A stretch of 64,000 bases of DNA from Conexibacter woesei DSM 14684 (GCF_000025265.1 NC_013739.1:4140001-4204000), one strand, 5' to 3'; positions 34,310 through 43,563 are shown, counted from the stretch's first letter. Notes: generated by a model from the letters alone, not told the origin. Numbers and translations: made by a program.

Positions 34310-35931
34310 GCGACCGCCTCCTCTTCGCGAAGCGAGGCGCGGAGCCGGAACTTCTGCACCTTCCCGCTCGACGTCTTCGGCAGCTCCTCGACCACGCGCA
34401 GCCGCTCGGGCAGCTTCTGGTTGGCGACCTCGCGGGCGCGCAGGAACGCGATGAGCGTGTCGAGGGTGAGCTGGCCGTCCGCGACGACGAACGCGCAGGC
34501 GCGCTCGCCGAGCACCGCGTCGGGGTAGCCGACGACCGCGACCTCGCGCACGGCCGGGTGCTCGAACAGCAGGTCCTCGACCTCCTTCGCGCTGATGTTC
34601 TCGCCACCGCGGACGATCACGTCCTTCGCGCGGCCGGCGATCAGCACGCAGCCGTCGGCGTCGATCGTCGCGATGTCGCCGGTCGCGAACCAGCCGTCGG
34701 CGTCGAACGCGGCGTCGTCGAGCGCCGGGTCGAGGTAGCCGAGGCACAGCTCCGGCCCGCGCACCTGCAAGAGGCCGCGCGCGCCCGGCTCGCGCAGCAC
34801 CACGCCGGCGTCCTCCTCGGAGACCACGCGCGCCTCCCCGCCGCCGATCGGCGCGCCGTCGGTCTCCGCGTGGCAGCGCTCGGGCGCGCGCAGCGCGCTG
34901 CCCGTCACGGCCGGGCACTCGGTCGAGCCGTAGAGGCGCGACGCGCGGATCCCGAGCGCGCGGCTGGCGGAGCGGATCAGCTCCGGCGGCACGTCGGCGC
35001 CACCGCAGCCGAAGACGCGCAGCGAGGAGACGTCGCGACGCGGAAGCTCCGGCGACGTCGCGAGGCCGTGCAGGAACGGCGTCGCGCCGATCACGACCGA
35101 GCAGCGCTCGCGCTCGATCAGCTCCAGCGCTCGCTCGGCGTTCCAGACGTCCTGCAGCACGACGCGCGTGCCGAGCATGAACGGCAGCTGCAAGCCGTAG
35201 ATCAGGCCCGTGATGTGCGTGACCGGCGACGGCATCAGCACGCGGTCGGCCGCAGTCAGCTCGTACAGCGCGGCGATCGAGCGGCTCTCGTAGACGGCGG
35301 TCTCGTGCGAGTGGACGACGCCCTTCGGGTCGGCCTCGGTGCCGGAGGTGTAGAGCAGCAGCGCGGGATCCGCCGGCGAGCGCGTGACGGGCGGCGCGAC
35401 GGGGACGGACGCGCCGGCCCCCAGCGCGTCGTCGAAGCGCACCGTCCCCGGCCCCGGCTCGCCGACCACCACGACGTGCTCCAGGTCGGGCAGCTCGTCG
35501 CGCAGCCGCGCCGCCATCGCGCGGTGGTCGAAGCCGCGGAAGACGTCCGGTACGACCAGCACGCGCGAGCGCGCCTGGCGCAGGATGAAGCGCACCTCGC
35601 GCCCGCGGTAGATCGGGATCACGGGGTTGGAGACGGCGCCGAGCCGCAGCGTCGCGTGGTGGACGACGGCGGCCTCCAGCCAGTTCGGCAGCTGGAACGA
35701 GACGACCTCGCCGCGGCGGACGCCGAGCGCGTGCAGCCCGCCGACGGCGCGCTCCACGCGCGCCGCCAGCTCGCCGTACGTCACACGCCGTTCGCCGTCC
35801 ACGAGCGCGACCCGCTCGGGGAACGCGGCCGCCGCGTCGAGCAGCAGCCCGTCGATCAGGCGGTCCTCCCACAGCCCCTCGGCCCGGTAGCGCGCCGCCT
35901 GCGGCGAGCGCCTGGTGACGACGACGGCCAT
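34306..35931 (-). CDS. AMP-dependent acyl-CoA synthetase / ligase
   Basis: A 541-residue adenylate-forming enzyme that activates a carboxylic acid as AMP ester and transfers it to CoA. The P-loop-like motif is LLYTSGTEADPKGVVHSHE, the A5 motif YGSTECP, and the A7 DGWFATGD. The hinge region is GRAKDVIVRGGENIS, and LPKTSSGKVQKF carries the catalytic Lys. Substrate-pocket residues do not reveal the acid. Placement between dehydrogenase and E1 genes suggests it activates the acid made in the same pathway. Confidence 0.92.
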   Translation of the reverse strand: MAVVVTRRSPQAARYRAEGLWEDRLIDGLLLDAAAAFPERVALVDGERRVTYGELAARVERAVGGLHALGVRRGEVVSFQLPNWLEAAVVHHATLRLGAVSNPVIPIYRGREVRFILRQARSRVLVVPDVFRGFDHRAMAARLRDELPDLEHVVVVGEPGPGTVRFDDALGAGASVPVAPPVTRSPADPALLLYTSGTEADPKGVVHSHETAVYESRSIAALYELTAADRVLMPSPVTHITGLIYGLQLPFMLGTRVVLQDVWNAERALELIERERCSVVIGATPFLHGLATSPELPRRDVSSLRVFGCGGADVPPELIRSASRALGIRASRLYGSTECPAVTGSALRAPERCHAETDGAPIGGGEARVVSEEDAGVVLREPGARGLLQVRGPELCLGYLDPALDDAAFDADGWFATGDIATIDADGCVLIAGRAKDVIVRGGENISAKEVEDLLFEHPAVREVAVVGYPDAVLGERACAFVVADGQLTLDTLIAFLRAREVANQKLPERLRVVEELPKTSSGKVQKFRLRASLREEEAVA

Positions 35932-35934
35932 CGC

Positions 35935-36930
35935 TCAGGCGGCCGTCGTCAGCTGGACCTTGACGTGGTTCGCCGCGTCGCGGGCGGAGTCGAGCGCGTC
36001 GAGCGCCCGCTCCAGCGGCAGCACCTGCGTCACGACCGGCGACAGGTCGAGGCCCGATGCGGCGAGGAAGCGGATCGTCTCCGGCCAGATCCCCGGCGCG
36101 CCGATCACGCCCGTGACCCGCAGCCCCTTGCTCTGGATCAGCCCGAGCGGGACCGCCGGCCGGTCGGTCACGTTGATGCCGACGTGCACGACGCGGCCGC
36201 CCTGCGCCGCCAGCTCGTACGCCGACGCCATCGCGGGCGCCGCGCCGGACGCCTCGATCACGACGTCGTAGCCGCGCCCGCCGGTGCCGTCGAGCGCCCA
36301 CGCGGCGAGCGCGGCGCCGCCGTCGGTGCCGGCCGCGCGCGGGTCGACCCCGCGCCGCCCGCCGAGCCGCTCGCCGGCCGCGCGCCGCGAGGGCTGCGGC
36401 TCGACGAGGTCGACGCGCGCGCCGCGCGCCGCGCAGGCGGCGACGCACAGCAGCCCGATCGGCCCGCCGCCGAGCACGAGCACGCTGTCGCTCGCGTCGA
36501 CGCCGCCCGCCGAGATCGTCGCCTGGTAGGCGACCGAGAACGGCTCCACCAGCGCGCCCTGCTCCCACGTCAGCCCCTCGGGCAGCACGTGCAACCACTC
36601 CGGCCGCGCCTTGAAGAACTCCGCGCCGGCGCCGCTGATCGAGAAGCCGAAGTGGTCCTCCCCGATCACCGACTCACCGACGACGCGGTCCCCGACGCGC
36701 AGGCCGCGCACGTCCGGCCCCGCCTCCACGACCTCCCCCGACCACTCGTGCCCGGGCACGATCGGATAGGTGACGGGGATGATGTAGCGCCCTTCGAGCA
36801 GCTCGAAGTCGGAGTGGCAGACGCCGAGCCGCTCGAGCCGGACGAGCACCTCGTCCGGCCCGATCGCGGGCGCGCCGCGGTCCTCGACGACGACGGCCTC
36901 GTGCGGCCGTTGGAACACGAGCGCGCGCAT
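35935..36930 (-). CDS. Medium-chain (zinc-type) alcohol dehydrogenase
   Basis: A 331-residue MDR oxidoreductase. Catalytic-zinc ligands are visible in LGVCHSDFELLEG (Cys) and VPGHEWSGEVVE (His-Glu). The NAD(P) site is VLVLGGGPIGLLCVAACAA. The structural-zinc lobe with four Cys, usual in this family, is replaced by VGESVIGEDHFGFSISG without any Cys. It is three bases downstream of the hydrolase gene and part of the large operon. The substrate is probably a secondary alcohol or polyol intermediate, by context only. Confidence 0.9.
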   Translation of the reverse strand: MRALVFQRPHEAVVVEDRGAPAIGPDEVLVRLERLGVCHSDFELLEGRYIIPVTYPIVPGHEWSGEVVEAGPDVRGLRVGDRVVGESVIGEDHFGFSISGAGAEFFKARPEWLHVLPEGLTWEQGALVEPFSVAYQATISAGGVDASDSVLVLGGGPIGLLCVAACAARGARVDLVEPQPSRRAAGERLGGRRGVDPRAAGTDGGAALAAWALDGTGGRGYDVVIEASGAAPAMASAYELAAQGGRVVHVGINVTDRPAVPLGLIQSKGLRVTGVIGAPGIWPETIRFLAASGLDLSPVVTQVLPLERALDALDSARDAANHVKVQLTTAA

Positions 36931-36934
36931 CTCG

Positions 36935-37864
36935 CTACGCGGGGACGGGCTCGCCGGCCGCGACGAGGTTGGCGCTGAGCCACTTCGCCGTGTGCGCCGC
37001 CGGAATGTCGAGCGCCGTCCGCTCGCTGTAGAGGGTCATGTGCTTGGTCTGCGGGACGACGAACAGCTCCTTGTCGGTCGTCGCGATCGCGTTGAACGCC
37101 TCGATCTCCTTGTCCCACAGCGTCAGGTCGTCGTCGTCGGCGACGACCATCAACGTCGGCGTGTCGAGGATCCGCGACAGGTACGGGAAGACGCTGTACG
37201 ACAGCAGCAGCTCCGTCGACTCGGTCGTGTTCCAGTGCTCGTGCGCCGGCGCCTCGTTCGCCTTCAGGTCGTTGAACGCCTCGTAGGTCTCCGGGAACGG
37301 CCAGGTGCAGACCTCCTCGCCGACCCTCGTCGTCGACATCGCGATCGTGCCGTGCTCGCCCGTCTCGAAGCGGCGCACGCGGTCGCTCTCGATCGCCTCG
37401 CGCAGTCTGCGGAAGCCGACCGTGCCGTGGACGCGGCGCATGTTCTCCCACCCGTCGACGACGGGGATGTTGGAGACGATCGCTCTGACACGGCGGTCGG
37501 TCGCGCCGACGACGAGCACGTGCCCGCCGCTGTAGGAGATGCCCCAGACCGCGAGGCGGTCGGCGTCCAGCTCCGGCTGCTTGGTCGCGAACGTGATCGC
37601 GTTCTTGTAGTCCTCGATCTGTCTGTTTGGGTCGATGTGCTGGCGCGGCGCGCCGTCGCTCGACCCAAGGTGGCGGTAGTCGAAGATCAGCGCCGCCATG
37701 CCCGCGTTCACGATGTGCTCCGCGTAGTGCGGCTGCACCAGCTCCTTCACGTAGCACCAGCCCCCGGCCATGACGACGACCGGGTGCGGTCCCTCGCCCT
37801 CCGGCAGGTAGAGCCAACCGCGGACGGTCTCCCCTCCGCTCGTGAACTCAACGTCTCGCCGCAT
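36935..37864 (-). CDS. Alpha/beta hydrolase (dienelactone/X-Pro peptidase-like)
   Basis: A 309-residue hydrolase. PHPVVVMAGGWCYVKEL bears the oxyanion region. LAVWGISYSGGHVLVVGA contains the nucleophile Ser in a G-x-S-x-S context, an uncommon last position. TLMVVADDDDLTLWDK gives the acid, and QTKHMTLY the His. DYRHLGSSDG is typical of the UPF/DLH-like group that cleaves C-C or ester bonds. In the operon it follows the SDR gene, so hydrolysis of an ester, lactone or beta-diketone is a reasonable guess. Confidence 0.85.
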   Translation of the reverse strand: MRRDVEFTSGGETVRGWLYLPEGEGPHPVVVMAGGWCYVKELVQPHYAEHIVNAGMAALIFDYRHLGSSDGAPRQHIDPNRQIEDYKNAITFATKQPELDADRLAVWGISYSGGHVLVVGATDRRVRAIVSNIPVVDGWENMRRVHGTVGFRRLREAIESDRVRRFETGEHGTIAMSTTRVGEEVCTWPFPETYEAFNDLKANEAPAHEHWNTTESTELLLSYSVFPYLSRILDTPTLMVVADDDDLTLWDKEIEAFNAIATTDKELFVVPQTKHMTLYSERTALDIPAAHTAKWLSANLVAAGEPVPA

Positions 37865-37896
37865 GCTGTTCCTTTCGCTCTCGTTGCGGGCGCGAC

Positions 37897-38703
37897 TCAG
37901 GCCACCGGTTCGGCCTGCATCGTGTCCCAGTAGTTGTGGAGCCCGCGGATGTGGGCTCCGCCGTCGACGTTCAAGGTCACGCCGGTCACCCAGCCGGCGT
38001 CCTGCGACATCAGCAGCGCGACCGCGCTCGCGATGTCCTCGGGCTCGCCGAAGCGGCCCATCGGGGTGTGCGCGATGAACTCCTCGCCCATCCGGCCGCC
38101 GAGGAAGCCGCCCTCGGACATCGGCGTGCGGGTGATGCCGGGCGCGACCGCGTTCACGCGGATGCCGTGCGGCGCGAACTCCAGCGCCGCGACCTTCGTG
38201 AACTGGCTGACCGCTGCCTTCGCCGCACAGTACGCCGCCAGGCCCTCGGTCGCCGCCATGTAGTTGAGCGACGACGTGTTGACGACCGCGCCGGGCAGGC
38301 CGGCCGCGAGCGCGCGCCGGCCGAACGCGCGCGTGCCGACGAAGACGCCTCTGACGCAGACCTCGAAGACGCGGTCCCAGTCCTCGTCGGATGTGTCGAC
38401 GATCGGCGACATGCTCGCCCAGCCGGCGTTGTTGGCGAGCAGCTGCGGGATGCCGAAGCGCTCCGTCGCGGCGTCGAACGCCGCGTCGACGTCGGCCGCG
38501 GAGGCGACCGAGCCGGCGTGCGCGGCGACGCGCTCGGGCGCGCCGGCGTCGGCGCCGAGTCTGGCGGCGGCCGCCTCGACGCCCTCGCGGTTGAGGTCGA
38601 GCAGCAGCACGCTGCCGCCCTCGTCCAGGATCCGCCGCGCGATCGCCAGGCCGATGCCCTGGGCGCCGCCGGTGACGATCGCCGAGCTACCGATCAACTG
38701 CAT
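37897..38703 (-). CDS. Short-chain dehydrogenase/reductase
   Basis: A 268-residue SDR with AIVTGGAQGIGLAIA (cofactor loop), LLLDLNREG (Asp selecting NAD), ANNAGWAS, and the catalytic Ser/Tyr/Lys in NTSSLNYMA and LAAYCAAKAA. VAPGITRTPMSEGG follows. GAGGGACACG precedes the ATG at 38703. It is the first enzyme gene after the transporter genes of the operon and probably oxidises the imported polyol or hydroxy compound. Confidence 0.93.
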   Translation of the reverse strand: MQLIGSSAIVTGGAQGIGLAIARRILDEGGSVLLLDLNREGVEAAAARLGADAGAPERVAAHAGSVASAADVDAAFDAATERFGIPQLLANNAGWASMSPIVDTSDEDWDRVFEVCVRGVFVGTRAFGRRALAAGLPGAVVNTSSLNYMAATEGLAAYCAAKAAVSQFTKVAALEFAPHGIRVNAVAPGITRTPMSEGGFLGGRMGEEFIAHTPMGRFGEPEDIASAVALLMSQDAGWVTGVTLNVDGGAHIRGLHNYWDTMQAEPVA

Positions 38704-38759
38704 CTCGTGTCCCTCCTCGGGGGTCGTTGTGGTGATGTTGTCTCCGCGCGCGCATCGGC

Positions 38760-41279
38760 TCAGACCACCGCCGCGCCCGCGGAGCCCGCGCGCCGCCGCG
38801 CGACGGAGAAGGTCCCCGCGGCGACGAGCGTGAGCAGGCCGATCAGCCAGTAGACCCATGGCGGCGTGAGGCCGAGGAAGGTCGTCGCGGTCGTCGCGCA
38901 CTGGACCAGCGCGGCACCGAGCAGGGCGCCCAGGAACGAGCCGCGCCCGCCGAAGATCGAGGCGCCGCCGAGCACGACCGCGGTGATGCTGGAGAGCGTG
39001 AAGGTGCTGCCCGCGGTCGAGTCGCCGATCCCCACCTGCGCCATCAGCAGGACCGCGCCGAGGAACGTCAGCGTCGAGCAGCCGACGTAGGCGAGCACGT
39101 TCATCCGCTCGACGCGCGCGCCGAGCGCGTGCGCGGCCTCCGCGTCGGAGCCGACCGCGCGCAGCTCCAGCCCGAGGCGCGTTCGGCGCAGGCCGAACTC
39201 CAGCAGCAGCGCCAGCCCGCAGACGATCAGGAACGCGATCGGGACGAAGCCGACGGTCGTCCCCAGCGCGGTCGCGACGCTCGTGTCGATCACGCCGTCG
39301 GGCGTCTCGCGCAGCAGCAGCCCGAGCCCCTGCAGCATCGTGAACGTGACGAGCGTGGCGATCACCGGCGACATGCCGATCCAGCGCGCGAGCGCGAAGT
39401 TGACGAGGCCGACGGCGGCGCAGGCGCCGAACATCGCGAGGAAGCCGAGCGCGGTGCCGCCGGCGCCGGCGCCCTCGGTGACGAAGAACGAGCCGACGAC
39501 GACGGCGAAGCCGGCGAGCGGCCCGACCGACAGGTCGATCCCGCCGATCAGCATCGCCATCTGCTGGCCGAGCGCGATGAACGCGAGCACGGTCAGCAGC
39601 GTCAGCATGCCCGACAGCGACACGCTCGACAGGTACGCCCCGTCCTTCATCCCGGTCACGACGAGCAGCGCGAGCACCAGCAGCGCGAGCACGACGCTCG
39701 GCGCGTAGTCGCCCGACAGGAAGCGCTCGGCGCGGGCGCGGCGGGCGGTCGACGACGCGTCGCCGGCGTGGCGCCGCTGCGTCGTCGAGCGCAGCGCGGC
39801 GCCGGTGATCGCGTCCTCGGTCAGCTGCTCGCCGCTCAGCTCGGAGACGACGTGGCCGCGCGAGAAGATCAGGACGCGGTCGCAGAGGCCGGCCAGCTCG
39901 ACCGCGTCGGAGGAGCGGACGATCACGGGCGTGCCGTCGCCCGCAGCGTCGCGCAGGATCGCGTAGATCTGCGCGCGGGCGCCGACGTCGACGCCGCTCG
40001 TCGGCTGGTCGGCGAGCAGCACGCGCGGCTCGCTCAGCAGCGCGCGGGCGATCGCGACCTTCTGCTGGTTGCCGCCCGAGAGCGAGGCGACCGGCGTCTC
40101 CAGGGACGCGGCGCGGACGTCGAGCGCGCGCGTCTCCTCCGCGACGGCGACGCGCTCGCGCGTGCGCTGCACGAAGCCGGCCGGCGCGAAGCGCGTCAGC
40201 GCCGCGGCGGCCGCGTTCTCGCGCACCGACAGCTCCATCAGCAGGCCCTCGCCGTGGCGGTCGTCGGAGACGTAGGCGATCCCGCCGGCGGCGGCCTTCA
40301 CCGGCGAGCCGACGTCGACCCGCTCGGGGGCGATCTCGTCGCCCAGCAGCAGCTCGCCGCTGGAGGGATGCAGGCCCGCGAGCGCGCGGATGAACTCGTG
40401 CTGGCCGTTGCCGTCCACGCCCGCGAGGCCGATCACCTCGCCGCGCCGCACGCGCAGGTCGACGTCCTCGAACGCGGGCGTGCCGGAGAAGCCGCGCAGC
40501 TCCAGCGCGACCGGCGCCGCGTCGGCGACCGGCTCGCGCTCGGGGAACGCCGACTCGAGGTCGCCGCCGACGATCAGCGCGACGATCTCGTCCTCCTCCA
40601 CCTCGTCCGCGACGAACGTGCCGCGGGTGCGGCCGTCGCGCAGCACGGTGAGGCGGTCCGAGATCGCCTTCACCTCCTGCAGCCGGTGGCTGATGTAGAC
40701 GATCCCGGTGCCGGCCGCCGCCAGCTCGCGGACCTTCGCGAACAGCAGCTCGACCTCGTGCGCGCGCAGCGGCTCGGTCGGCTCGTCGAGGATCAGCACG
40801 CGCGGCTTCAGCGCCAGCGCCTTCGCCAGCTCGACGAGGTGGCGCTCGGTCACGTTGAGGTCGCCGACGCGCCGCAGCGGGTCGATCTGCGCCTCCATCG
40901 CGGCGAGCTTCTCGCGGGCGAAGGCGGCCGCCCGCCGCAGCGGCGGGCGGTGCCCGCGCGGCATCGCGAACGCGAGGTTCTCCGCGACGGTCAGGTCGGG
41001 CAGCAGTGCCGGATGCTGGTAGACGACCGCCAGCCCGGCCTCCGCGGCCCGCGCGGGCGACGGGTCGCCGAGCGCGACGCCGCCGATCTCGACGCTGCCC
41101 GCGTCGGGCGCCTGCGCGCCCGCCGCGATCGCCATCAGCGTCGACTTGCCCGCGCCGTTCTCGCCGACGACCGCGTGCACCTCGCCGGGCGCCAGCTCGA
41201 AGCTGACCCCGTCGAGGGCGACGACGCCGGGGAAGCGCTTCGTGATCCCCTCCAGGCGCATGGCCGCCGGCGCGCTCAT
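38760..41279 (-). CDS. Ribose-type ABC importer: tandem ATPase fused to permease
   Basis: An 839-residue fusion. Residues 1-245 and 250-500 are two RbsA-like ATPase domains. The first has an intact Walker A (VVGENGAGKSTLM) and LILDEPTEPL, but a poor signature (NVTERHLVEL). The second has a degenerate Walker A (GVDGNGQHEF) and a good signature (LSGGNQQKVAI). After a charged linker (about 500-535), residues 540-839 are an RbsC-like permease with about eight to ten membrane segments (GGIDLSVGPLAG, VLGGASIFGGRG). ATPase and permease are usually separate genes. Its ATG overlaps the binding-protein stop (TGATG). Confidence 0.9.
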   Translation of the reverse strand: MSAPAAMRLEGITKRFPGVVALDGVSFELAPGEVHAVVGENGAGKSTLMAIAAGAQAPDAGSVEIGGVALGDPSPARAAEAGLAVVYQHPALLPDLTVAENLAFAMPRGHRPPLRRAAAFAREKLAAMEAQIDPLRRVGDLNVTERHLVELAKALALKPRVLILDEPTEPLRAHEVELLFAKVRELAAAGTGIVYISHRLQEVKAISDRLTVLRDGRTRGTFVADEVEEDEIVALIVGGDLESAFPEREPVADAAPVALELRGFSGTPAFEDVDLRVRRGEVIGLAGVDGNGQHEFIRALAGLHPSSGELLLGDEIAPERVDVGSPVKAAAGGIAYVSDDRHGEGLLMELSVRENAAAAALTRFAPAGFVQRTRERVAVAEETRALDVRAASLETPVASLSGGNQQKVAIARALLSEPRVLLADQPTSGVDVGARAQIYAILRDAAGDGTPVIVRSSDAVELAGLCDRVLIFSRGHVVSELSGEQLTEDAITGAALRSTTQRRHAGDASSTARRARAERFLSGDYAPSVVLALLVLALLVVTGMKDGAYLSSVSLSGMLTLLTVLAFIALGQQMAMLIGGIDLSVGPLAGFAVVVGSFFVTEGAGAGGTALGFLAMFGACAAVGLVNFALARWIGMSPVIATLVTFTMLQGLGLLLRETPDGVIDTSVATALGTTVGFVPIAFLIVCGLALLLEFGLRRTRLGLELRAVGSDAEAAHALGARVERMNVLAYVGCSTLTFLGAVLLMAQVGIGDSTAGSTFTLSSITAVVLGGASIFGGRGSFLGALLGAALVQCATTATTFLGLTPPWVYWLIGLLTLVAAGTFSVARRRAGSAGAAVV

Positions 41280-42436
41280 CAGCCGAACGCCTTCAGCTGC
41301 TCGTCCTTCGTCAGTCTCGAGGACCAGAAGAAGTCCGGCGGCAGCGACTCGTCGCATCTCGGGGCCTGCTCGCCGCCGGCGACCGAGTCCTCGACGAGCG
41401 GGATGTCGAGCAGCGACGGCTCCTCGTTCGGCACGCCCTCGGCCGCCGCGACCGCCTTCGCCAGCGCGACGCGCGTGATCCACGGGCGCGACGACATCGT
41501 CGCTATCTGCATGTCCGGGCTCGTTCTCTTGTTTCTCTCGTACATGCACGAGAACTCGTTGCCGTCGCTGCCGGTGAAGACGGGCAGCGGCTTGCCGGCG
41601 CTGACGAACGCGCGCATGCCGGCGGCGGCGCCGGAGCCGTAGTCGGACAGGACGGCGTCGATGTCGCCGTACTTCGTCAGCAGGCCGCCGACGATTCTCG
41701 GGTACTGCGCGACGTCCCAGTTGGTGTCGACGATCCGGCCGCCGAGGATTCTGATGTCCGGATTGGCGTCGAAGACCTCCTTCGCGCCCTCGAACTCCTC
41801 CGCGCTCTGCGTGTTGCCGGGCGTGCCGCCGAGGAAGACGACGTTGCCTCTGCCTCTCAGCGCTCTGACGGCGAACTCGGCCATCTGTCTGCCGTCGTTG
41901 ACGGAGTTCTGGCCGACGAAGTCGACGTAGTCCTTGCCGGGCTCACCGCCCGGGCTCGCGACGGCCGGGACGACCTTCACGCCGCGCTGCGTCGCCGCGC
42001 GGATCGCGGGCAGCATCGCCTTGCTGTTGACGTTCGGGAAGACGACGAGCGCGTCGGCGCCCTGGGCGACGAGGCTCTGGATGTCGGAGATCGCCTTCTG
42101 AGCGTTGTTCTGCCCGTCGGCGTAGAGCACCTTCTCGATGTTCGGGCACTCCTTCGCGGCGGCCTCGAACTCGGCTCTGGCGACGTTGTACCAGGTGTTT
42201 CCGGCGAAGCCGAAGGCGATCCCGACCGTGATCGGTCTGTCGCCGCAGTAGTCGGACATCGGTCTCAGCTGGTCGACGGTGCCCTGCTTGCCGACCGCCG
42301 ACGTCGCCGCGTCGCCGCCGCCGGTCGTGGAACCGGCGGAGTCGTCGCCGGAGCCGCCGGTCGACGAGCCGCAGCCCGCCGTCACGGCGATCAGCAGCGC
42401 GGCGACGGCCGCCGTCACAGCACGGGTCTTGCTCAC
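41279..42436 (-). CDS. Sugar-type ABC transporter substrate-binding lipoprotein
   Basis: A 385-residue periplasmic-binding protein (type 1, RbsB-like). Lipobox AVTAGCGSS marks lipid attachment; a Gly/Ser/Asp-rich spacer follows. The binding fold has ITVGIAFGFAGNTWYNVARAE (shown in part), VAQGADALVVFPNVNS, VVPAVASPGG and GNVVFLGGTPGNTQSAEEF. It starts at GTG 42436 after AAGGAGG. The start overlaps the upstream permease stop by four bases. The ligand is unknown: the aromatic FAGNTWYN segment suits a sugar, polyol or furan-like compound. Many Arg codons are AGA. Confidence 0.92.
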   Translation of the reverse strand: MSKTRAVTAAVAALLIAVTAGCGSSTGGSGDDSAGSTTGGGDAATSAVGKQGTVDQLRPMSDYCGDRPITVGIAFGFAGNTWYNVARAEFEAAAKECPNIEKVLYADGQNNAQKAISDIQSLVAQGADALVVFPNVNSKAMLPAIRAATQRGVKVVPAVASPGGEPGKDYVDFVGQNSVNDGRQMAEFAVRALRGRGNVVFLGGTPGNTQSAEEFEGAKEVFDANPDIRILGGRIVDTNWDVAQYPRIVGGLLTKYGDIDAVLSDYGSGAAAGMRAFVSAGKPLPVFTGSDGNEFSCMYERNKRTSPDMQIATMSSRPWITRVALAKAVAAAEGVPNEEPSLLDIPLVEDSVAGGEQAPRCDESLPPDFFWSSRLTKDEQLKAFG

Positions 42437-43527
42437 CTTGCACTCCTCCTTGGGGGGTTCGAGGACGCGGCGGCGACCGCGCGCGCCGGGTCGGCCGCGG
42501 GCGTGCCCGGCCGCGGCGCCGCGGGGCGGCGCCGGCGGAAGGGGACGCGGCGCAGGCCGACGCCGGCGGCGATGATCGCGCCGCTGATGAGGTACTGGAC
42601 GGCCGTGGGGGCGCCCATCGACAGCACGAGCTGGTTGAGCTGGCTCAGGAAGAGCGCGCCGAGCGCGCTCGCGAGCACGTTGCCGCGCCCGCCCGTCAGG
42701 GCGGTGCCGCCGAGCACGACGGCCGCGACCGACGGCAGCAGGTAGGCGTCGCCGCCGCTGATCCCCGGCGTCTTGACGTAGCCGGCGAGCATCACGCCCG
42801 CGAGCGCGTACGCGAGCGACGCCGCGACGTACGCGGCGAAACGGTGGCGCTGGACGGCGATGCCCATCGCGCGGGCGCTGCGCGGGCTGACGCCGACCGC
42901 CTCGAACCGCCGCCCGACGACGGTCTTCTTGACCAGCAGGTAGACGAGCAGCGTCAGCGGGACGGCGACGAGGACCGTGTTGGGGATCCCGAGCGTGCGA
43001 TCCAGTGCGACGTTCGTCAACCCGTCCGGCGCGGCGCCGGTCGCCCCGCCGGACAGCTGCTGCACGGCGCCGAGCAGCAGTGAATTCATGCCGAGCGTCG
43101 CGACGATCGGCGGGATCCCGAGGAAGCTGACGAGCGCGCCGTTGAGCAGGCCGACGACGAGCGCCGCGGCCAGCACCAGCAGCAGCGCGCTGAGGATCTT
43201 GCCGTCGTCGCCGTCGGCGTGGACGGTGACGATCACCGACGCGAGCGAGATCGAGCCCGCGACGGACAGGTCGATCCCGCCCTGCTGGATGACGAGCGTC
43301 TGCCCCAGCGCCGCGATCGCCATCACCGCGGCGAACGGCAGCATCGTGAGCAAGGACGTGCTGGCGAGGCTGTCCGCCGCCAGCAGCGGGCTGACCGCGA
43401 ACAGGATCGCGGTCGCGATGACGATGCCAATTGCGGGCGAACGGGTCAGCGACGCGAGGGGCGACGCGGCAGACGGCGCCGGTCGACCCTCCGTCAGCGA
43501 CCCGTGCCGGTCGCTGCTCTCCTCCAT
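42433..43527 (-). CDS. Ribose-type ABC transporter permease
   Basis: A 364-residue RbsC-like permease with about nine membrane segments. Signature blocks are GQTLVIQQGGIDLSVAGSI, PPIVATLGMNSLLLG and AAVVLGGTALTGGRGN. Together with the permease half of the 839-residue fusion it forms a heterodimeric channel. The ATG at 43527 lies only six bases past a good -10 sequence, so the message is probably leaderless and no Shine-Dalgarno is seen. An upstream in-frame ATG at 43563 would lie inside the palindromic operator and is unlikely. Confidence 0.88.
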   Translation of the reverse strand: MEESSDRHGSLTEGRPAPSAASPLASLTRSPAIGIVIATAILFAVSPLLAADSLASTSLLTMLPFAAVMAIAALGQTLVIQQGGIDLSVAGSISLASVIVTVHADGDDGKILSALLLVLAAALVVGLLNGALVSFLGIPPIVATLGMNSLLLGAVQQLSGGATGAAPDGLTNVALDRTLGIPNTVLVAVPLTLLVYLLVKKTVVGRRFEAVGVSPRSARAMGIAVQRHRFAAYVAASLAYALAGVMLAGYVKTPGISGGDAYLLPSVAAVVLGGTALTGGRGNVLASALGALFLSQLNQLVLSMGAPTAVQYLISGAIIAAGVGLRRVPFRRRRPAAPRPGTPAADPARAVAAASSNPPRRSAR

Positions 43528-43533
43528 GGGACG

Positions 43534-43563
43534 ACCATAACATGCCATTGCACGCTTGTGCAA
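43534..43563 (-). promoter_or_regulatory. Predicted promoter of the transporter/catabolic operon
   Basis: On the minus strand, TTGCAC (43563-43558) and TATGGT (43539-43534) are separated by 18 bp and lie directly before the ATG at 43527. The -35 hexamer is the right arm of the palindrome at 43548-43563, so a bound regulator would block polymerase. Confidence 0.55.
43548..43563. promoter_or_regulatory. Operator palindrome 1 (TTGCAC-N4-GTGCAA)
   Basis: TTGCACGCTTGTGCAA is symmetrical in both six-base arms. It shares the core TGCAC-N4-GTGCA with a second palindrome whose centre lies 32 bp away. Confidence 0.6.

Noticed and set aside
33326-36598. One very long minus-strand frame running through the ligase and E1-alpha genes
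   Set aside because: Only its last 327 codons match a family (E1 alpha); the rest is the ligase and dehydrogenase read in a wrong frame.
39129-41642. An 837-codon plus-strand frame opposite the ABC fusion gene
   Set aside because: It is the shadow of the fusion gene; the translation is His/Asp/Arg-rich with no domain.
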